Source: Planktothrix paucivesiculata PCC 9631 (GTDB lineage Bacteria; Cyanobacteriota; Cyanobacteriia; Cyanobacteriales; Microcoleaceae). From it: 64,000 bases of DNA. Under the pieces are notes generated by a model. The model worked only from the letters and a program-made list of their open reading frames with translations. It made no database searches and was not told the origin of the DNA. Position numbers and translations under genes: made by a program. This document shows positions 8,035 to 17,160 of the stretch, piece by piece. The stretch is from the NCBI RefSeq assembly GCF_900009265.2, contig NZ_LR735009.1, forward strand, positions 170,476 to 234,475. The letters are read 5' to 3'. Numbering within the stretch: the stretch's first letter is position 1; each line of letters opens with the position of its first letter.

Positions 8035-10833
8035 CTATCTACGATTTATCCACCACTTATAAACCAGTTTTTCCATTTCAATCCAGATAAACATTAAGGC
8101 ACTAAAACCGAAACAAATTGATAATTCAGTAAAGTTTAAAAAGTGAGTTCCAAAGAAACTTTGGAAGGGAGGAAAATAAACTAAGAGTAACTGAAGTACC
8201 GTAGTTAATCCTACTGCACCCCACAAATAGGGGTTGGTTTTAGGATTCATTTGAATGGTCAATTGAGTATCGGAACGAACTGCTAAAGCATGACCCATTT
8301 GGGCTAAACATAAAGTAGTAAATACCATGGTTTTCCAACGTTCGGGGTCAGGAGTGCCTTGAGTATAGTTGTAAGCCCAAACCATCAAAACAATCGTTAA
8401 AATGGCAAAAACAATCCCAATTCTCACCATATATAACCCTAATCCTCGCGCAAAAATACTTTCACGGGGATTATAAGGAGGACGTTGCATCACCGCAGGT
8501 TCAGCAGGTTCCATTGCTAATGCTAAAGCGGGTAAACCATCGGTAACAAGGTTCATCCATAAAATTTGTAAAGGGATTAACGGCACACCCCCGCCTAAAA
8601 GGGGAGAAGCCGCAATCACTAACACTTCCCCAATATTACTACCGAGAATATATTTAATAAAACGGCGAATATTACTATAAACAACTCGCCCTTCTTCTGT
8701 AGCCGCAACAATGGTAGCAAAGTTATCATCCAATAAAATCATATCACTGGCTTCTTTACTAACATCAGTTCCGGTAATTCCCATAGCAATACCGATATCT
8801 GCCTGTTTCAAAGCCGGAGCATCATTAACACCATCCCCAGTCATCGCTACAAATTCGCCGTTTTTTTGTAAGGCTTGAACAATCCGTAGTTTATGTTCAG
8901 GAGAAACTCGCGCATAGACACTCACATCTTCAACTTTTTGTTCTAATTCCGTTTGAGTTAATTTCTGTAATTCCTGACCTGTTAAACTTAAAGAATCTAA
9001 TTCGGCAATGCCTAAATCTTGAGCAATAACTTTTGCAGTTAATTGATGATCTCCAGTAATCATCACTGGACGAATTCCGGCTTCTCGACATAGTTTAACC
9101 GCTTCTCGAACTTCAGGACGAGGCGCGTCTAACATTCCTACTAATCCTAACCAAACTAATTCCTGTTCGGAGCCTTCTTCCTCTCCTTCTGGCGGTAATA
9201 TTGTTAAAGATCGAGTGGCAAATCCCAAAACCCGTAAACCTTTCCCCGCCATTTGGTTATTTTGTTCGAGAATTCGTTGACGGTCTGCTTCTGCTAAAAG
9301 AACGTTTTGATTTCCCACCAAAACAGAAGTACATTGAGCTAAAATCAACTCCGGTGATCCTTTAGTGAACATCACACATTCTGGACTTTCCTGGTCTGGA
9401 AGTTGTTGACAAATCACACTCATTCGCTTACGTTCTGAGGAGAAAGGAATTTCAGCAACACGAGGTTTTTTGTGATTTTGAATATCTCTAAATAAACCTA
9501 CTTTTCCCGCTAAGGATAATAACGCTCCTTCCGTGGGATCTCCTAGAATAATCCATTTATGATCATCTTGTTGTAATTGAGCATCATTGCACAAAACACA
9601 AGCAGTTAAAATGGGTTCTAAAATTTTATAATCTGAGGAAATTGTGTTATTTTGTTCAGAAGTTATCGGTATTAATTCCCCTACTGGATCATACCCTTCT
9701 CCGGTGACTTGAAACACTTGATCAAAGGTCTGAATCGATTGCACCACCATTTTATTTTGGGTGAGAGTTCCGGTTTTATCCGAACAAATTGTTGTTACAG
9801 AACCCAAGGTTTCCACCGCCGGAAGTTTCCGAATTAAAGCATGGCGTTTGACCATTCTTTGTGTACCAATAGCCAGAGTAACTGTTACCACCGCAGGTAA
9901 ACCCTCTGGAACTACCGCCACCGCCATACTCAGGGATACTTCTAATAAATCTTCTAAACTCTGAAAACTGCCTGTTCTGATCACCCCACCCACTACAATT
10001 AGGGCAACCAAGGCCAAAGACCCACTAACTAAAACATTCCCTAACTGGGTCATCCGTTGCTGGAGGGGAGTGGGTTCGGTTTCTACCCCCTGGATCATTT
10101 CGGCGATGCGTCCGAGTTCCGTGGTCATTCCGGTATTAGTGACGATGACCTGTCCCCGTCCCTGGATCACTTCCGTCCCCATGAATACCATATTCAGGCG
10201 ATCGCCTAAAGGGGCATCTTCGGATAATTCCATACTCGGTTTTTTAATTACCGCTTCTGCTTCCCCCGTTAAGGCCGCCTCACGCACCTGCAAATTTTGG
10301 GCTTCAACTAGGCGACCATCGGTCGGAATTTGGACTCCAGCCTCCAGAAACATGATATCCCCCGGAACCAGTTCTTTCGCTGCCAGTTCTTGCATTTTGC
10401 CGTCCCGCACCACCCGAACTCTAGGGGAAGACATTCGTTTCAGGGCAGCTAGAGCCTGTTCTGCCCGGCTTTCTTGGAAATAGCCCAACATCCCATTCAA
10501 AATCACAATTGAAAAAATGGCAACGGCGTCCTTGGGGAAGTTGCCTTTGCGAAAATCAATCACGGCCGATACAATGGCCACGGCAATCAGCATCACGAGC
10601 ATAATATTCGTGAACTGATCCCATAAAATCTCCAAGGTACTGCGACCAGGAGCTTCTTTTAATTCATTCAGACCATACTGTTGCTGACGTTGAGTTACCT
10701 GTTCTGACGTTAACCCGGCTTCACTATCGGTATCTAGGATCTGGAGAGCTTTGTCAGCACTCAAGGTATGCCAGGTTTTGAGGGGTGCTAAGGGTGAATC
10801 TGAAGACATTGATGAGGATTCGGGAGATACCAT
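8035..10833 (-). CDS. P2A-type Ca2+-transporting P-type ATPase (PacL-like)
   Basis: 932 residues, standard for SERCA/PacL-like pumps that export Ca2+ by ATP hydrolysis. Order: N-terminal cation-ATPase domain ([19 protein letters not shown]), TM1-2, actuator domain ([11 protein letters not shown]), TM3-4 with [10 protein letters not shown] (the helix-4 ion-site PEGL motif), phosphorylation motif CSDKTGTLT with Asp352, nucleotide-binding domain, hinge [12 protein letters not shown], and C-terminal helices containing [12 protein letters not shown]. All key residues are intact. Transport of Mn2+ or Na+ cannot be excluded from sequence. It stands alone between repeat-rich gaps. Confidence 0.92.
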   Translation of the reverse strand: MVSPESSSMSSDSPLAPLKTWHTLSADKALQILDTDSEAGLTSEQVTQRQQQYGLNELKEAPGRSTLEILWDQFTNIMLVMLIAVAIVSAVIDFRKGNFPKDAVAIFSIVILNGMLGYFQESRAEQALAALKRMSSPRVRVVRDGKMQELAAKELVPGDIMFLEAGVQIPTDGRLVEAQNLQVREAALTGEAEAVIKKPSMELSEDAPLGDRLNMVFMGTEVIQGRGQVIVTNTGMTTELGRIAEMIQGVETEPTPLQQRMTQLGNVLVSGSLALVALIVVGGVIRTGSFQSLEDLLEVSLSMAVAVVPEGLPAVVTVTLAIGTQRMVKRHALIRKLPAVETLGSVTTICSDKTGTLTQNKMVVQSIQTFDQVFQVTGEGYDPVGELIPITSEQNNTISSDYKILEPILTACVLCNDAQLQQDDHKWIILGDPTEGALLSLAGKVGLFRDIQNHKKPRVAEIPFSSERKRMSVICQQLPDQESPECVMFTKGSPELILAQCTSVLVGNQNVLLAEADRQRILEQNNQMAGKGLRVLGFATRSLTILPPEGEEEGSEQELVWLGLVGMLDAPRPEVREAVKLCREAGIRPVMITGDHQLTAKVIAQDLGIAELDSLSLTGQELQKLTQTELEQKVEDVSVYARVSPEHKLRIVQALQKNGEFVAMTGDGVNDAPALKQADIGIAMGITGTDVSKEASDMILLDDNFATIVAATEEGRVVYSNIRRFIKYILGSNIGEVLVIAASPLLGGGVPLIPLQILWMNLVTDGLPALALAMEPAEPAVMQRPPYNPRESIFARGLGLYMVRIGIVFAILTIVLMVWAYNYTQGTPDPERWKTMVFTTLCLAQMGHALAVRSDTQLTIQMNPKTNPYLWGAVGLTTVLQLLLVYFPPFQSFFGTHFLNFTELSICFGFSALMFIWIEMEKLVYKWWINRR

Positions 10834-10948
10834 TGTCTAAGTCCTAAAAGTTCCAGCTAATCTATTCTGATTTAATCATAAGTCATTAATCGGTGATCAC
10901 TCTAAAATTCCAGAAGAAATTCCCTCAGAAGTGTTAGAAGTTGCAGCT

Positions 10949-10979
10949 TTCGTGTCTTCGTGTCTTCGTGTCTTTGTGG
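10949..10979. repeat. Short tandem repeat (ttcgtgtc)
   Basis: Three to four copies of an 8-bp unit in the gap between the UbiA-type operon end and the P-type ATPase start. Confidence 0.7.
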
Positions 10980-10995
10980 TTTATTGGAGAATAAA

Positions 10996-12063
10996 TCAAT
11001 CAAATAAATGAATATTAAAATACAAAATTACTAAATAAGAAATTAGCCAGATCATCAAACTCAATTTAATTGTCGGGTCTTGAATTAAAATCTGGCTGGG
11101 TTCTTCCCCATCTGCTAAAACCGTAACTAACCATTTATAGTGCATCACCGCATAATAAACAATGGGAACTGTAATTACTAAAGAAGGATTTTTACCCGAT
11201 TGTATTGTAAATAAAGCATAGCACATAATCGTCATAGTTGCCGTACTATTTAGCAGAGAATCTAAATAGGGTAAGGTATATTGGGAGAGAACTGGACGCT
11301 GTTGGTTTTTGCTTCCCCGTTGATAGAATAACTCTAAATAAGAAGGTTCAGAATTAGGTGATTTTAAGTCGGGCTGTAGGGATGTTTCAGGATAAAAATT
11401 CTCTTGATTATTTTGAAGATGTAATAAAGATAATAATTCCGAACGCCGTTTAGAAAAGCCTAGAAATAGAGTTAGGAAAAAGGTACATAAAACAATCCAA
11501 GCCGTCGGCATATCTCCTAAGGAATAAATTCCTGCTAATAGCCTCAGAACAAAACCAAAGGCAATACAACTGACATCAAATAGGGGTGAATTTTTGAGTT
11601 TTAGAGAATAAATAATATTATTAATTGCATAGAGTAAAACACAGATCAATGTGGGGATTCCTAACCCATAAGCACCTAAAAGGGAAAGTATTGTTAAACA
11701 AAATGCGATCGCTAATCCGGTTTTAATAGAAACTTGACCACTGGCAATCGGACGATACTTTTTTTTGGGATGTAGGCGATCGCGTTCCCGATCTTGAATA
11801 TCATTAAAAATATAAATTGCCGAAGCCATAGCCGAGAAAAAAATAACTGTTAATATTGATAATGGAATGGACTGGGGTTCTAATAGTCTCCCACCAAATA
11901 AAAGTCCGGCTAAACAAAATAAATTTTTTGTCCATTGATGGGGGCGAATCAGTTTAATTAGGGGGGGCAAAGTTGAGGATTTCACGGGAATAAATTCGGG
12001 AGCAGTTTGATAATCATGGGTTTCTAATATTGATTTAGAATCCTCTGATTTCGGTGTTTTCAT
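10996..12063 (-). CDS. UbiA-family prenyltransferase, decaprenyl-phosphate phosphoribosyltransferase type
   Basis: 355 residues with about eight membrane helices. The first Asp-rich motif is N87-D88-x-x-D91 followed by DRLHPKKKYRPIASG, the signature of the branch that transfers phosphoribose from PRPP to polyprenyl phosphate (mycobacterial Rv3806c type), not of ubiquinone or chlorophyll prenyltransferases. The second motif region is YSLKLKNSPLFDV. A hydrophilic loop at about residues 208-265 (SKRRSELL, RPVLSQYTLPYLDSL) also matches this branch but is longer than usual. Last gene of a seven-gene operon, 22 bp behind the SMR-like gene. Lipid acceptor and final product are unknown. Confidence 0.83.
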   Translation of the reverse strand: MKTPKSEDSKSILETHDYQTAPEFIPVKSSTLPPLIKLIRPHQWTKNLFCLAGLLFGGRLLEPQSIPLSILTVIFFSAMASAIYIFNDIQDRERDRLHPKKKYRPIASGQVSIKTGLAIAFCLTILSLLGAYGLGIPTLICVLLYAINNIIYSLKLKNSPLFDVSCIAFGFVLRLLAGIYSLGDMPTAWIVLCTFFLTLFLGFSKRRSELLSLLHLQNNQENFYPETSLQPDLKSPNSEPSYLELFYQRGSKNQQRPVLSQYTLPYLDSLLNSTATMTIMCYALFTIQSGKNPSLVITVPIVYYAVMHYKWLVTVLADGEEPSQILIQDPTIKLSLMIWLISYLVILYFNIHLFD

Positions 12064-12085
12064 AGGATTAAAAATAATAAATTAT

Positions 12086-12448
12086 TTAACGAGACATAAC
12101 AATAATTCCAGTAACAATTAAACCTAATCCCATCATTTGATTCAAGCCAAAACGCTCTCCTAATAAAAGACTTCCAGTTAAGGCGACTAAGCTAAAACCA
12201 ATGGCGGCAAATACGGGATAGGCGGTAGAAACGGGTAAACTATCAAGAGCTTTGGCAAACACAATTAAATTAATCCCATAAACGATAATAGCTGCCATAA
12301 ACCAAGGGGATAATAACAGGGTTAATAAACTTGGGTCGGGAGCTTCTAGGCGAGATTTTTTCAGCAATAAGTTACCGATTCCGCTATTAATAGCCGCAAT
12401 TAAAACCAAACTCCAGGAAATCCAGTTGATTGAGTTAATGTTATTCAC
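12086..12448 (-). CDS. Small four-helix membrane protein, EamA/SMR-like
   Basis: 120 residues with four hydrophobic helices, the size of a small multidrug resistance or ArnE/ArnF subunit. Typical features are GNLLLKKSR after helix 1, ALDSLPVSTAYPVFAAIG in helix 3 and GERFGLNQMMGLGLIVTG in helix 4. The Glu of the SMR drug site in helix 1 is not present (INSGIGNLL), which favours an ArnE/F-like role in moving a lipid-linked sugar. That role is inference from its place between an epimerase gene (9 bp) and a polyprenyl-phosphate phosphoribosyltransferase gene (22 bp). Confidence 0.75.
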   Translation of the reverse strand: MNNINSINWISWSLVLIAAINSGIGNLLLKKSRLEAPDPSLLTLLLSPWFMAAIIVYGINLIVFAKALDSLPVSTAYPVFAAIGFSLVALTGSLLLGERFGLNQMMGLGLIVTGIIVMSR

Positions 12449-12457
12449 AGTGTATAA

Positions 12458-13483
12458 TTAAGATAGTTGTTTTAACACCCAAAGTAACTTTTCTTTCACC
12501 GGGCGACGATGGGCAGATCCGGCTTTTTCCGCTTGCAGTTGATTATAGTTTAGTTTAAACCAATCATAACTTTCACGGAACATTTCATCGTTAGAATATT
12601 TAGGTTTCCAGCCTAATTTTAGCAGGGGATCGACATCAAAATAAAATTCTTTGTGATAGGTTAAATAATGCCAAGGAGCCAGGGGACTTAATCCCATCCA
12701 GTCTAAGATTTGTAATGTTCCAATAGTTAATCCCGTGGGTAAACTTTTAACCTGAGAATCGGTTTCGGCATATTCAATTAAATGTTCTAATCCTTCTCGT
12801 AATGTGCCAAAGCGATCGCTTCCCACATTATAGATTCCAGGTTGACCTAAATCCAAAGCTAAAAGATAGGCGTCCATCAAATCATGGGCATGGACAAATT
12901 GAAATTTAACATCACCACTGCCAATCACATAGACATTTTTTCCCTCTTGAATCCATTCAAATAATATCTGGAAAATTCCTAATCTGCCTTCGCCTAAAAT
13001 CGTCCGAGGACGAATTACAATTAAGGGTAAACCCGCTTGATCACAAATCTCTCTAACAGCTAATTCCCCCGCTAATTTTGCCCGTCCATAAATTTCAACC
13101 GCTTTGGTAGGGGTATTATTAGTAATCGGACATTCAGCCTCCCCAAATAGGGCACTAGAACTCATGTGAATAAAAGTTTTAACTCCGGCTTTTATCGCTG
13201 CTTCGGCTGCGATTTTACTGCCTTCTACGTTGACTTCCCAAAACTTATTCCCCGATTTAGTTAAGGGAACTAAAGCCACGTTATGATGGACAATATCAAT
13301 GCCTTTCATGGCTTTTTCTACCCCATCGCAATCGCAAATATCACAGTTAATAAATTCAATCTCTGGGGGACGGGTTAAATCTTCCCAAATATCTAAAATT
13401 TTGACATCTTCCCCCCGTTGATATAATCGTCTAGCAATTAAGTTTCCTAAAAATCCCGACCCTCCGGTAATTAAATGTTTCAT
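12458..13483 (-). CDS. NAD-dependent epimerase/dehydratase, extended SDR
   Basis: 341 residues. The Rossmann nucleotide-binding motif GGSGFLG is at Gly7, Gly10 and Gly13, and the catalytic Tyr132-x-x-x-Lys136 pair lies in IYGRAK, with HMSSSALFG supplying the Ser. These proteins oxidise, epimerise or dehydrate nucleotide or lipid-linked sugars, or act on 3-beta-hydroxysteroid-like substrates. Context with a UbiA phosphoribosyltransferase and an FAD oxidoreductase suggests the NAD-dependent step of a sugar-lipid pathway, as DprE2 does in mycobacteria; this is inference. It is 16 bp behind the DUF218-like gene. Confidence 0.85.
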   Translation of the reverse strand: MKHLITGGSGFLGNLIARRLYQRGEDVKILDIWEDLTRPPEIEFINCDICDCDGVEKAMKGIDIVHHNVALVPLTKSGNKFWEVNVEGSKIAAEAAIKAGVKTFIHMSSSALFGEAECPITNNTPTKAVEIYGRAKLAGELAVREICDQAGLPLIVIRPRTILGEGRLGIFQILFEWIQEGKNVYVIGSGDVKFQFVHAHDLMDAYLLALDLGQPGIYNVGSDRFGTLREGLEHLIEYAETDSQVKSLPTGLTIGTLQILDWMGLSPLAPWHYLTYHKEFYFDVDPLLKLGWKPKYSNDEMFRESYDWFKLNYNQLQAEKAGSAHRRPVKEKLLWVLKQLS

Positions 13484-13499
13484 GGTTTTATTGTTAATT

Positions 13500-14054
13500 T
13501 TAAAAGCTATTTTTTAATTGATAAAATCTGATTATATTATACACTAAAGCCACTAATTCGTAAAGTAAATTTGCAGGTAAATAATGATAAAACCAAAGAC
13601 GGAGTGGCATTTTGCGATCGCTAATTTCAGGAACAGAAGTAATCACCGATTGAATCTTATAGCCACAGAATTTAAACATCAACTTACTGCGAAAAGCGTG
13701 GGGTTGATTACAGTATAAAATCACATCATCTAGGGGCCATCTTCCTTCTGTTTCTAGGCATTTTCTGAGTAATCTAGCATTATCAAAGGTATCAAGATAG
13801 GGACGATCTTTAATATTTTTAGGAACAAAAACCTGAAGTTCAGGGCGATGATTAATTAGATATTTTGCGGCATAATCTTCTTCTGATTCAGGACAACCGA
13901 AACAATTCCCCGGAGAAATATAGATTGTTTCATGCTCAGAAACCTGCTTTAAAACTTGTTTTAAAACCGCTTCAAAATAATTCGATAAAAAATAATATTG
14001 GGCTAATTCTTCCCGAAAAACTAACCCTTCTGTCACGACAACATGACTAACCAT
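13500..14054 (-). CDS. DUF218/YdcF-like protein
   Basis: 184 residues. The pattern resembles DUF218 proteins: SPGNCFGCPESEEDYAAKYL for the SxG...SEA motif, DTFDNARLLRKCL for the conserved ENA segment, and YCNQPHAFRSKLMF for the TSxxHxxRA segment with the His retained. The family is poorly characterised; some members (ElyC, SanA) affect envelope assembly. It has no clear signal peptide, but a hydrophobic C-terminal stretch is present. The start is 2 bp behind the preceding epimerase stop, so it is co-translated. A role in the lipid-sugar pathway is inferred from position only. Confidence 0.65.
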   Translation of the reverse strand: MVSHVVVTEGLVFREELAQYYFLSNYFEAVLKQVLKQVSEHETIYISPGNCFGCPESEEDYAAKYLINHRPELQVFVPKNIKDRPYLDTFDNARLLRKCLETEGRWPLDDVILYCNQPHAFRSKLMFKFCGYKIQSVITSVPEISDRKMPLRLWFYHYLPANLLYELVALVYNIIRFYQLKNSF

Positions 14055-14056
14055 AA

Positions 14057-15124
14057 TTAATCTAATCCCCCATAATTCTCAAAGATCCATTTTAGGCTTC
14101 TTCGCATTCCTTCTTCTAAAGCAATGGTCGGATTATAACCTAATTCCCGTTGAGCTTTAGCAATAGAGCAAGCAATGGTTTTATTCATTTCTGAGAGAAC
14201 ATGAATTTTTTGATGATAAAATCCTAAACTTTGTAATGTTCCATCAACTACTAAAGCAATTTCACTAGCTAAACCGGGTAATTTTAAGCGTTTATGAGTA
14301 CAGGATTGTTGAAATTCCGCTTCTAATAAATGTTCTATTGTCTTAATAATATCATTCATGGAGTAGGGTTTTTCATCCGCTATCCAATAGGTTTCTCCGT
14401 TGGATTTTTCGGTGATTGCTGCTAATATTAATCCTTGACAAATATTATCCACATAAGCCATGGATCGTAAATTATTCCCATCTCCAACTATTGGCCCTTT
14501 GCCATCTCTAATCATCTTAAAAAATAGGGTTTGACGTTGGGGTTGATGGGGGCCATAAAACCAAGGGGGACGGATAATCACGGTTTCAATTTTTCCCTGT
14601 TGCTGATAGCTATTTACGGCTAATTCCATTAACATTTTTGAACGTCCATAGTTCATATAGGGATGATAGGAGGAGGTTTCATCAAATAAATGATCGGGAT
14701 GGAGATTACAACCACAGGGAGAATTTGAAGATACAATAATCGCTCGTTTTATCTTAGCAGAAACCGCCGAATTTAATAGATTTTTTGTTCCTTCTACATT
14801 GATTTGATAAAATTCGGATATTTTTTGAGGATGAATAATTCCGGCGGTATGGAATAAAATAGCATTTTCGGCATTTTCACAAAAGCGATCGCAATCTTGA
14901 GGATTTCTCAAATCTCCTTGATAAACTTCTATTTGATCTGATATTTTTTTTAATACTGTTGGATCTTGATTCGGTAAAATCAAACAGCGAATTTTTAAAT
15001 GATTTTGAGGTTGATTTAGGGGTTTAAAATCTGCTAATCCTTTAACTAAAGATTCGACTAAATTAATTCCTAACCAACCTAATGCACCTGTAACCAAAAC
15101 TAAATTTGTGTTGAATTTGATCAT
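14057..15124 (-). CDS. NAD-dependent epimerase/dehydratase (3-beta-HSD-like SDR)
   Basis: 355 residues. The Rossmann motif GALGWLG has Gly13, Gly16 and Gly19; the catalytic pair is Tyr159/Lys163 in NYGRSK, with IIVSSNS before it. It differs from the other epimerase of the operon in length and in the segment LHPDHLFDE, so the two are not recent duplicates. The N-terminal 60 residues have a longer loop after the first strand than usual. Likely a second dehydrogenase or epimerase step in the same pathway. A 104-bp gap with palindromes separates it from the GMC gene upstream. Confidence 0.83.
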   Translation of the reverse strand: MIKFNTNLVLVTGALGWLGINLVESLVKGLADFKPLNQPQNHLKIRCLILPNQDPTVLKKISDQIEVYQGDLRNPQDCDRFCENAENAILFHTAGIIHPQKISEFYQINVEGTKNLLNSAVSAKIKRAIIVSSNSPCGCNLHPDHLFDETSSYHPYMNYGRSKMLMELAVNSYQQQGKIETVIIRPPWFYGPHQPQRQTLFFKMIRDGKGPIVGDGNNLRSMAYVDNICQGLILAAITEKSNGETYWIADEKPYSMNDIIKTIEHLLEAEFQQSCTHKRLKLPGLASEIALVVDGTLQSLGFYHQKIHVLSEMNKTIACSIAKAQRELGYNPTIALEEGMRRSLKWIFENYGGLD

Positions 15125-15195
15125 AATTTTATTTGTTGTTGTGCTTCAGCACAATTACAGTTGTTGTGATGTGGCACTATCTTATGTTGATAAGA

Positions 15196-15209
15196 TGCGC
15201 TTAAGCGCA
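15196..15209. repeat. 14-bp perfect palindrome tgcgcttaagcgca
   Basis: Lies between the GMC gene and the epimerase gene and is followed by two copies of gcgcaacaacgg. A near copy (tgcgctgaagcgca, followed by acaacggg) is at 55028-55041. Probably a dispersed repeat; transcribed, it would form a hairpin inside the operon. Confidence 0.7.
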
Positions 15210-15228
15210 ACAACGGCGCAACAACGGA

Positions 15229-16701
15229 TTAGGGATTGAGGAATTTTAACGCATTTCGACGCGCGATCGCCATAATTGTACCTTGAGGATTAACCCCAGG
15301 TGCGGTACAAAGTAAACTGGCATCAGCAATATATAAATTATTGAATCCATGCACTTTACCAAAGGAATTAACCGCACATTTTTGTAAATTTTCTCCCATG
15401 GGACAGGAGGAAAAAATATGAACTGTCATTAAATTAGTTTGTTTTATAGGAAGTTTTTCGGGTATTTTATCTAAATCTTTGGGATGAGTCAAGGGGAAAC
15501 TATTAGAAATACTAGGATAAAGAATTTTAGCATCCGCTTCAAATAATAATAGGGCTAATTTCTGTAATGCTTCTGATAAATTTTTTAAGTCTTGAGATGT
15601 TAATTTATAACGAACTAAAGGATCACGACAAAAGGGAATATTTCTCACTGTACCATAACCTTCCCCTGTAATCATAGCATAATAAATTGCCATTTTTTGC
15701 CATTTTTTTTGTACTTCTTCTGTATAGTTAGGATGGTCAGTCATTCCCACGGATAAATAGGGAGGAGAACTAATGGAACACCCAAAACTAAATTTAGGAG
15801 AGAATTCCTTAACTTGATGGACAGGAACTCCCATATCTAAGGTGTTAATATCTTGATCAAATTGAGCAATTATTTTAACTGTTGGGTGCATTCTTAAAGC
15901 ATTACCAATATTATTTTTAATTCCACTGCGTCTTAATAAGGCTGGAGTTTGAATTGCACCACAACAAACAAATACTGTTTCTGCTTGAATTTTGATCAGT
16001 TGTTTGGGAGAGTTATTAACTTGATGATAACCTGTTAAAATCCAGTTTTTATCGCTTTGATGAATCTTTTTTATCCAGGTATTTGCTAATAGTTTACATC
16101 CTGCTGTTAAAGCTCTAGGAATAAAAGTTTCTGTCATTGATTGTCGAGTCCCTTTAGGAACATGATTTTGATCCGATGATTCTTGATAACGAAACCAGCG
16201 AGGCACTTCTAAAGATTGCCAATTTAAACGGGTTGCACCTTCGTGTAATTTCAAGGAAGCACTGGGAGCTTTTCCTGGTAAATAACAGACATTAACCGCT
16301 TGTTCGCAGGCTTCAAAATGGGGAATTAAATCGGCTTCTGTTAAAGATTCTACTTCAAATTCTTGACTCCATTGTGCTAAAATATCAGAGGATGTACGAT
16401 GATATAAACCGCTATTAATTTCACTTCCTCCCCCCACACATCGACCTTCCACATATTGAATTTTGGGCTGTCCAAAAGCGGCAGTTAATCCGCCATTGCG
16501 ATATTTTTGGATCATTTCTTCAACAGAAAAAGGTTCACAGGATTCTAGGGATAAATAGGCTCCTTCTTCAATTAATAAAACATCCCGTCCAGCTTCCGCC
16601 AATAAACAGGCGGTAATCGCTCCCCCTGGGCCAGAACCAATCACAGCAATTTCAACTTTTAAAGGAGATTCAGATGGGGAAATTAGGTTAGATTCAGACA
16701 T
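15229..16701 (-). CDS. GMC-family FAD oxidoreductase
   Basis: 490 residues. The ADP-binding fold is at the start (VIGSGPGGAITACLLAEAG, Gly22, Gly24, Gly27), the FAD-contact motif is VGGGSEINSGL, and the C-terminal catalytic region contains His428 (MTVHIFSSCPMG) and Asn471 (GVNPQGTIMA), as in glucose-methanol-choline oxidoreductases. It lacks a twin-arginine signal. Closest by layout are bacterial GMC dehydrogenases acting on alcohols or sterol-like rings. It could oxidise a polyprenyl-linked ribose as DprE1 does, although DprE1 belongs to another FAD family; substrate uncertain. The small gene upstream ends 8 bp before its start. Confidence 0.87.
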   Translation of the reverse strand: MSESNLISPSESPLKVEIAVIGSGPGGAITACLLAEAGRDVLLIEEGAYLSLESCEPFSVEEMIQKYRNGGLTAAFGQPKIQYVEGRCVGGGSEINSGLYHRTSSDILAQWSQEFEVESLTEADLIPHFEACEQAVNVCYLPGKAPSASLKLHEGATRLNWQSLEVPRWFRYQESSDQNHVPKGTRQSMTETFIPRALTAGCKLLANTWIKKIHQSDKNWILTGYHQVNNSPKQLIKIQAETVFVCCGAIQTPALLRRSGIKNNIGNALRMHPTVKIIAQFDQDINTLDMGVPVHQVKEFSPKFSFGCSISSPPYLSVGMTDHPNYTEEVQKKWQKMAIYYAMITGEGYGTVRNIPFCRDPLVRYKLTSQDLKNLSEALQKLALLLFEADAKILYPSISNSFPLTHPKDLDKIPEKLPIKQTNLMTVHIFSSCPMGENLQKCAVNSFGKVHGFNNLYIADASLLCTAPGVNPQGTIMAIARRNALKFLNP

Positions 16702-16709
16702 AATAATTA

Positions 16710-17081
16710 TTAGATATAATTCAAGGATTTTATATAATTAGATTGCCAATATAATACCACTAGACTTTCATAAAATCGCATCAAGTCTCGGCAAATTTGA
16801 AAAGGGGAATTTTTCCAGGCTTGAATTAGCTGTTGACGCACAGATGGGGATTGAGAATGAAAGAAAGAACCTGTACGCAGGAGTCCCCAAATATCAAAAA
16901 TTAATGTTAAAATCAATAAAGGTAATCTCAGATAATCCGGCATTCGATTCTGTTGTTCAATCACAAAATTAACGGCTGAATTATTAGGGAAATACTGGAT
17001 AATTGGAGAATCTTTAAACCGATAATCAATCAAAGAATAACACAGGGCGGAGACTGTAGTTGTAAAAAATCGTTTAATCAT
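16710..17081 (-). CDS. Small conserved-looking protein upstream of GMC oxidoreductase
   Basis: 123 residues and not recognised with confidence. It contains a hydrophobic helix (LRLPLLILTLIFDIWGLL) followed by a helical segment with QLIQAWKNSPFQICRDLMRF and YESLVVLYW. The Trp/Arg/Tyr pattern recalls the small partner subunits of some GMC dehydrogenases (gluconate 2-dehydrogenase subunit 3 type), but this is weak. First gene of the seven-gene operon, 8 bp before the GMC gene, so a partner or membrane anchor for that enzyme is the most economical guess. Confidence 0.65.
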   Translation of the reverse strand: MIKRFFTTTVSALCYSLIDYRFKDSPIIQYFPNNSAVNFVIEQQNRMPDYLRLPLLILTLIFDIWGLLRTGSFFHSQSPSVRQQLIQAWKNSPFQICRDLMRFYESLVVLYWQSNYIKSLNYI

Positions 17082-17160
17082 TGTTAACCTATAGAAAAAT
17101 CAACCCTAAAAGTTTAAAATAGAAAATAGATTCAATTCCTAAGATAAATTTTAAAATTTT

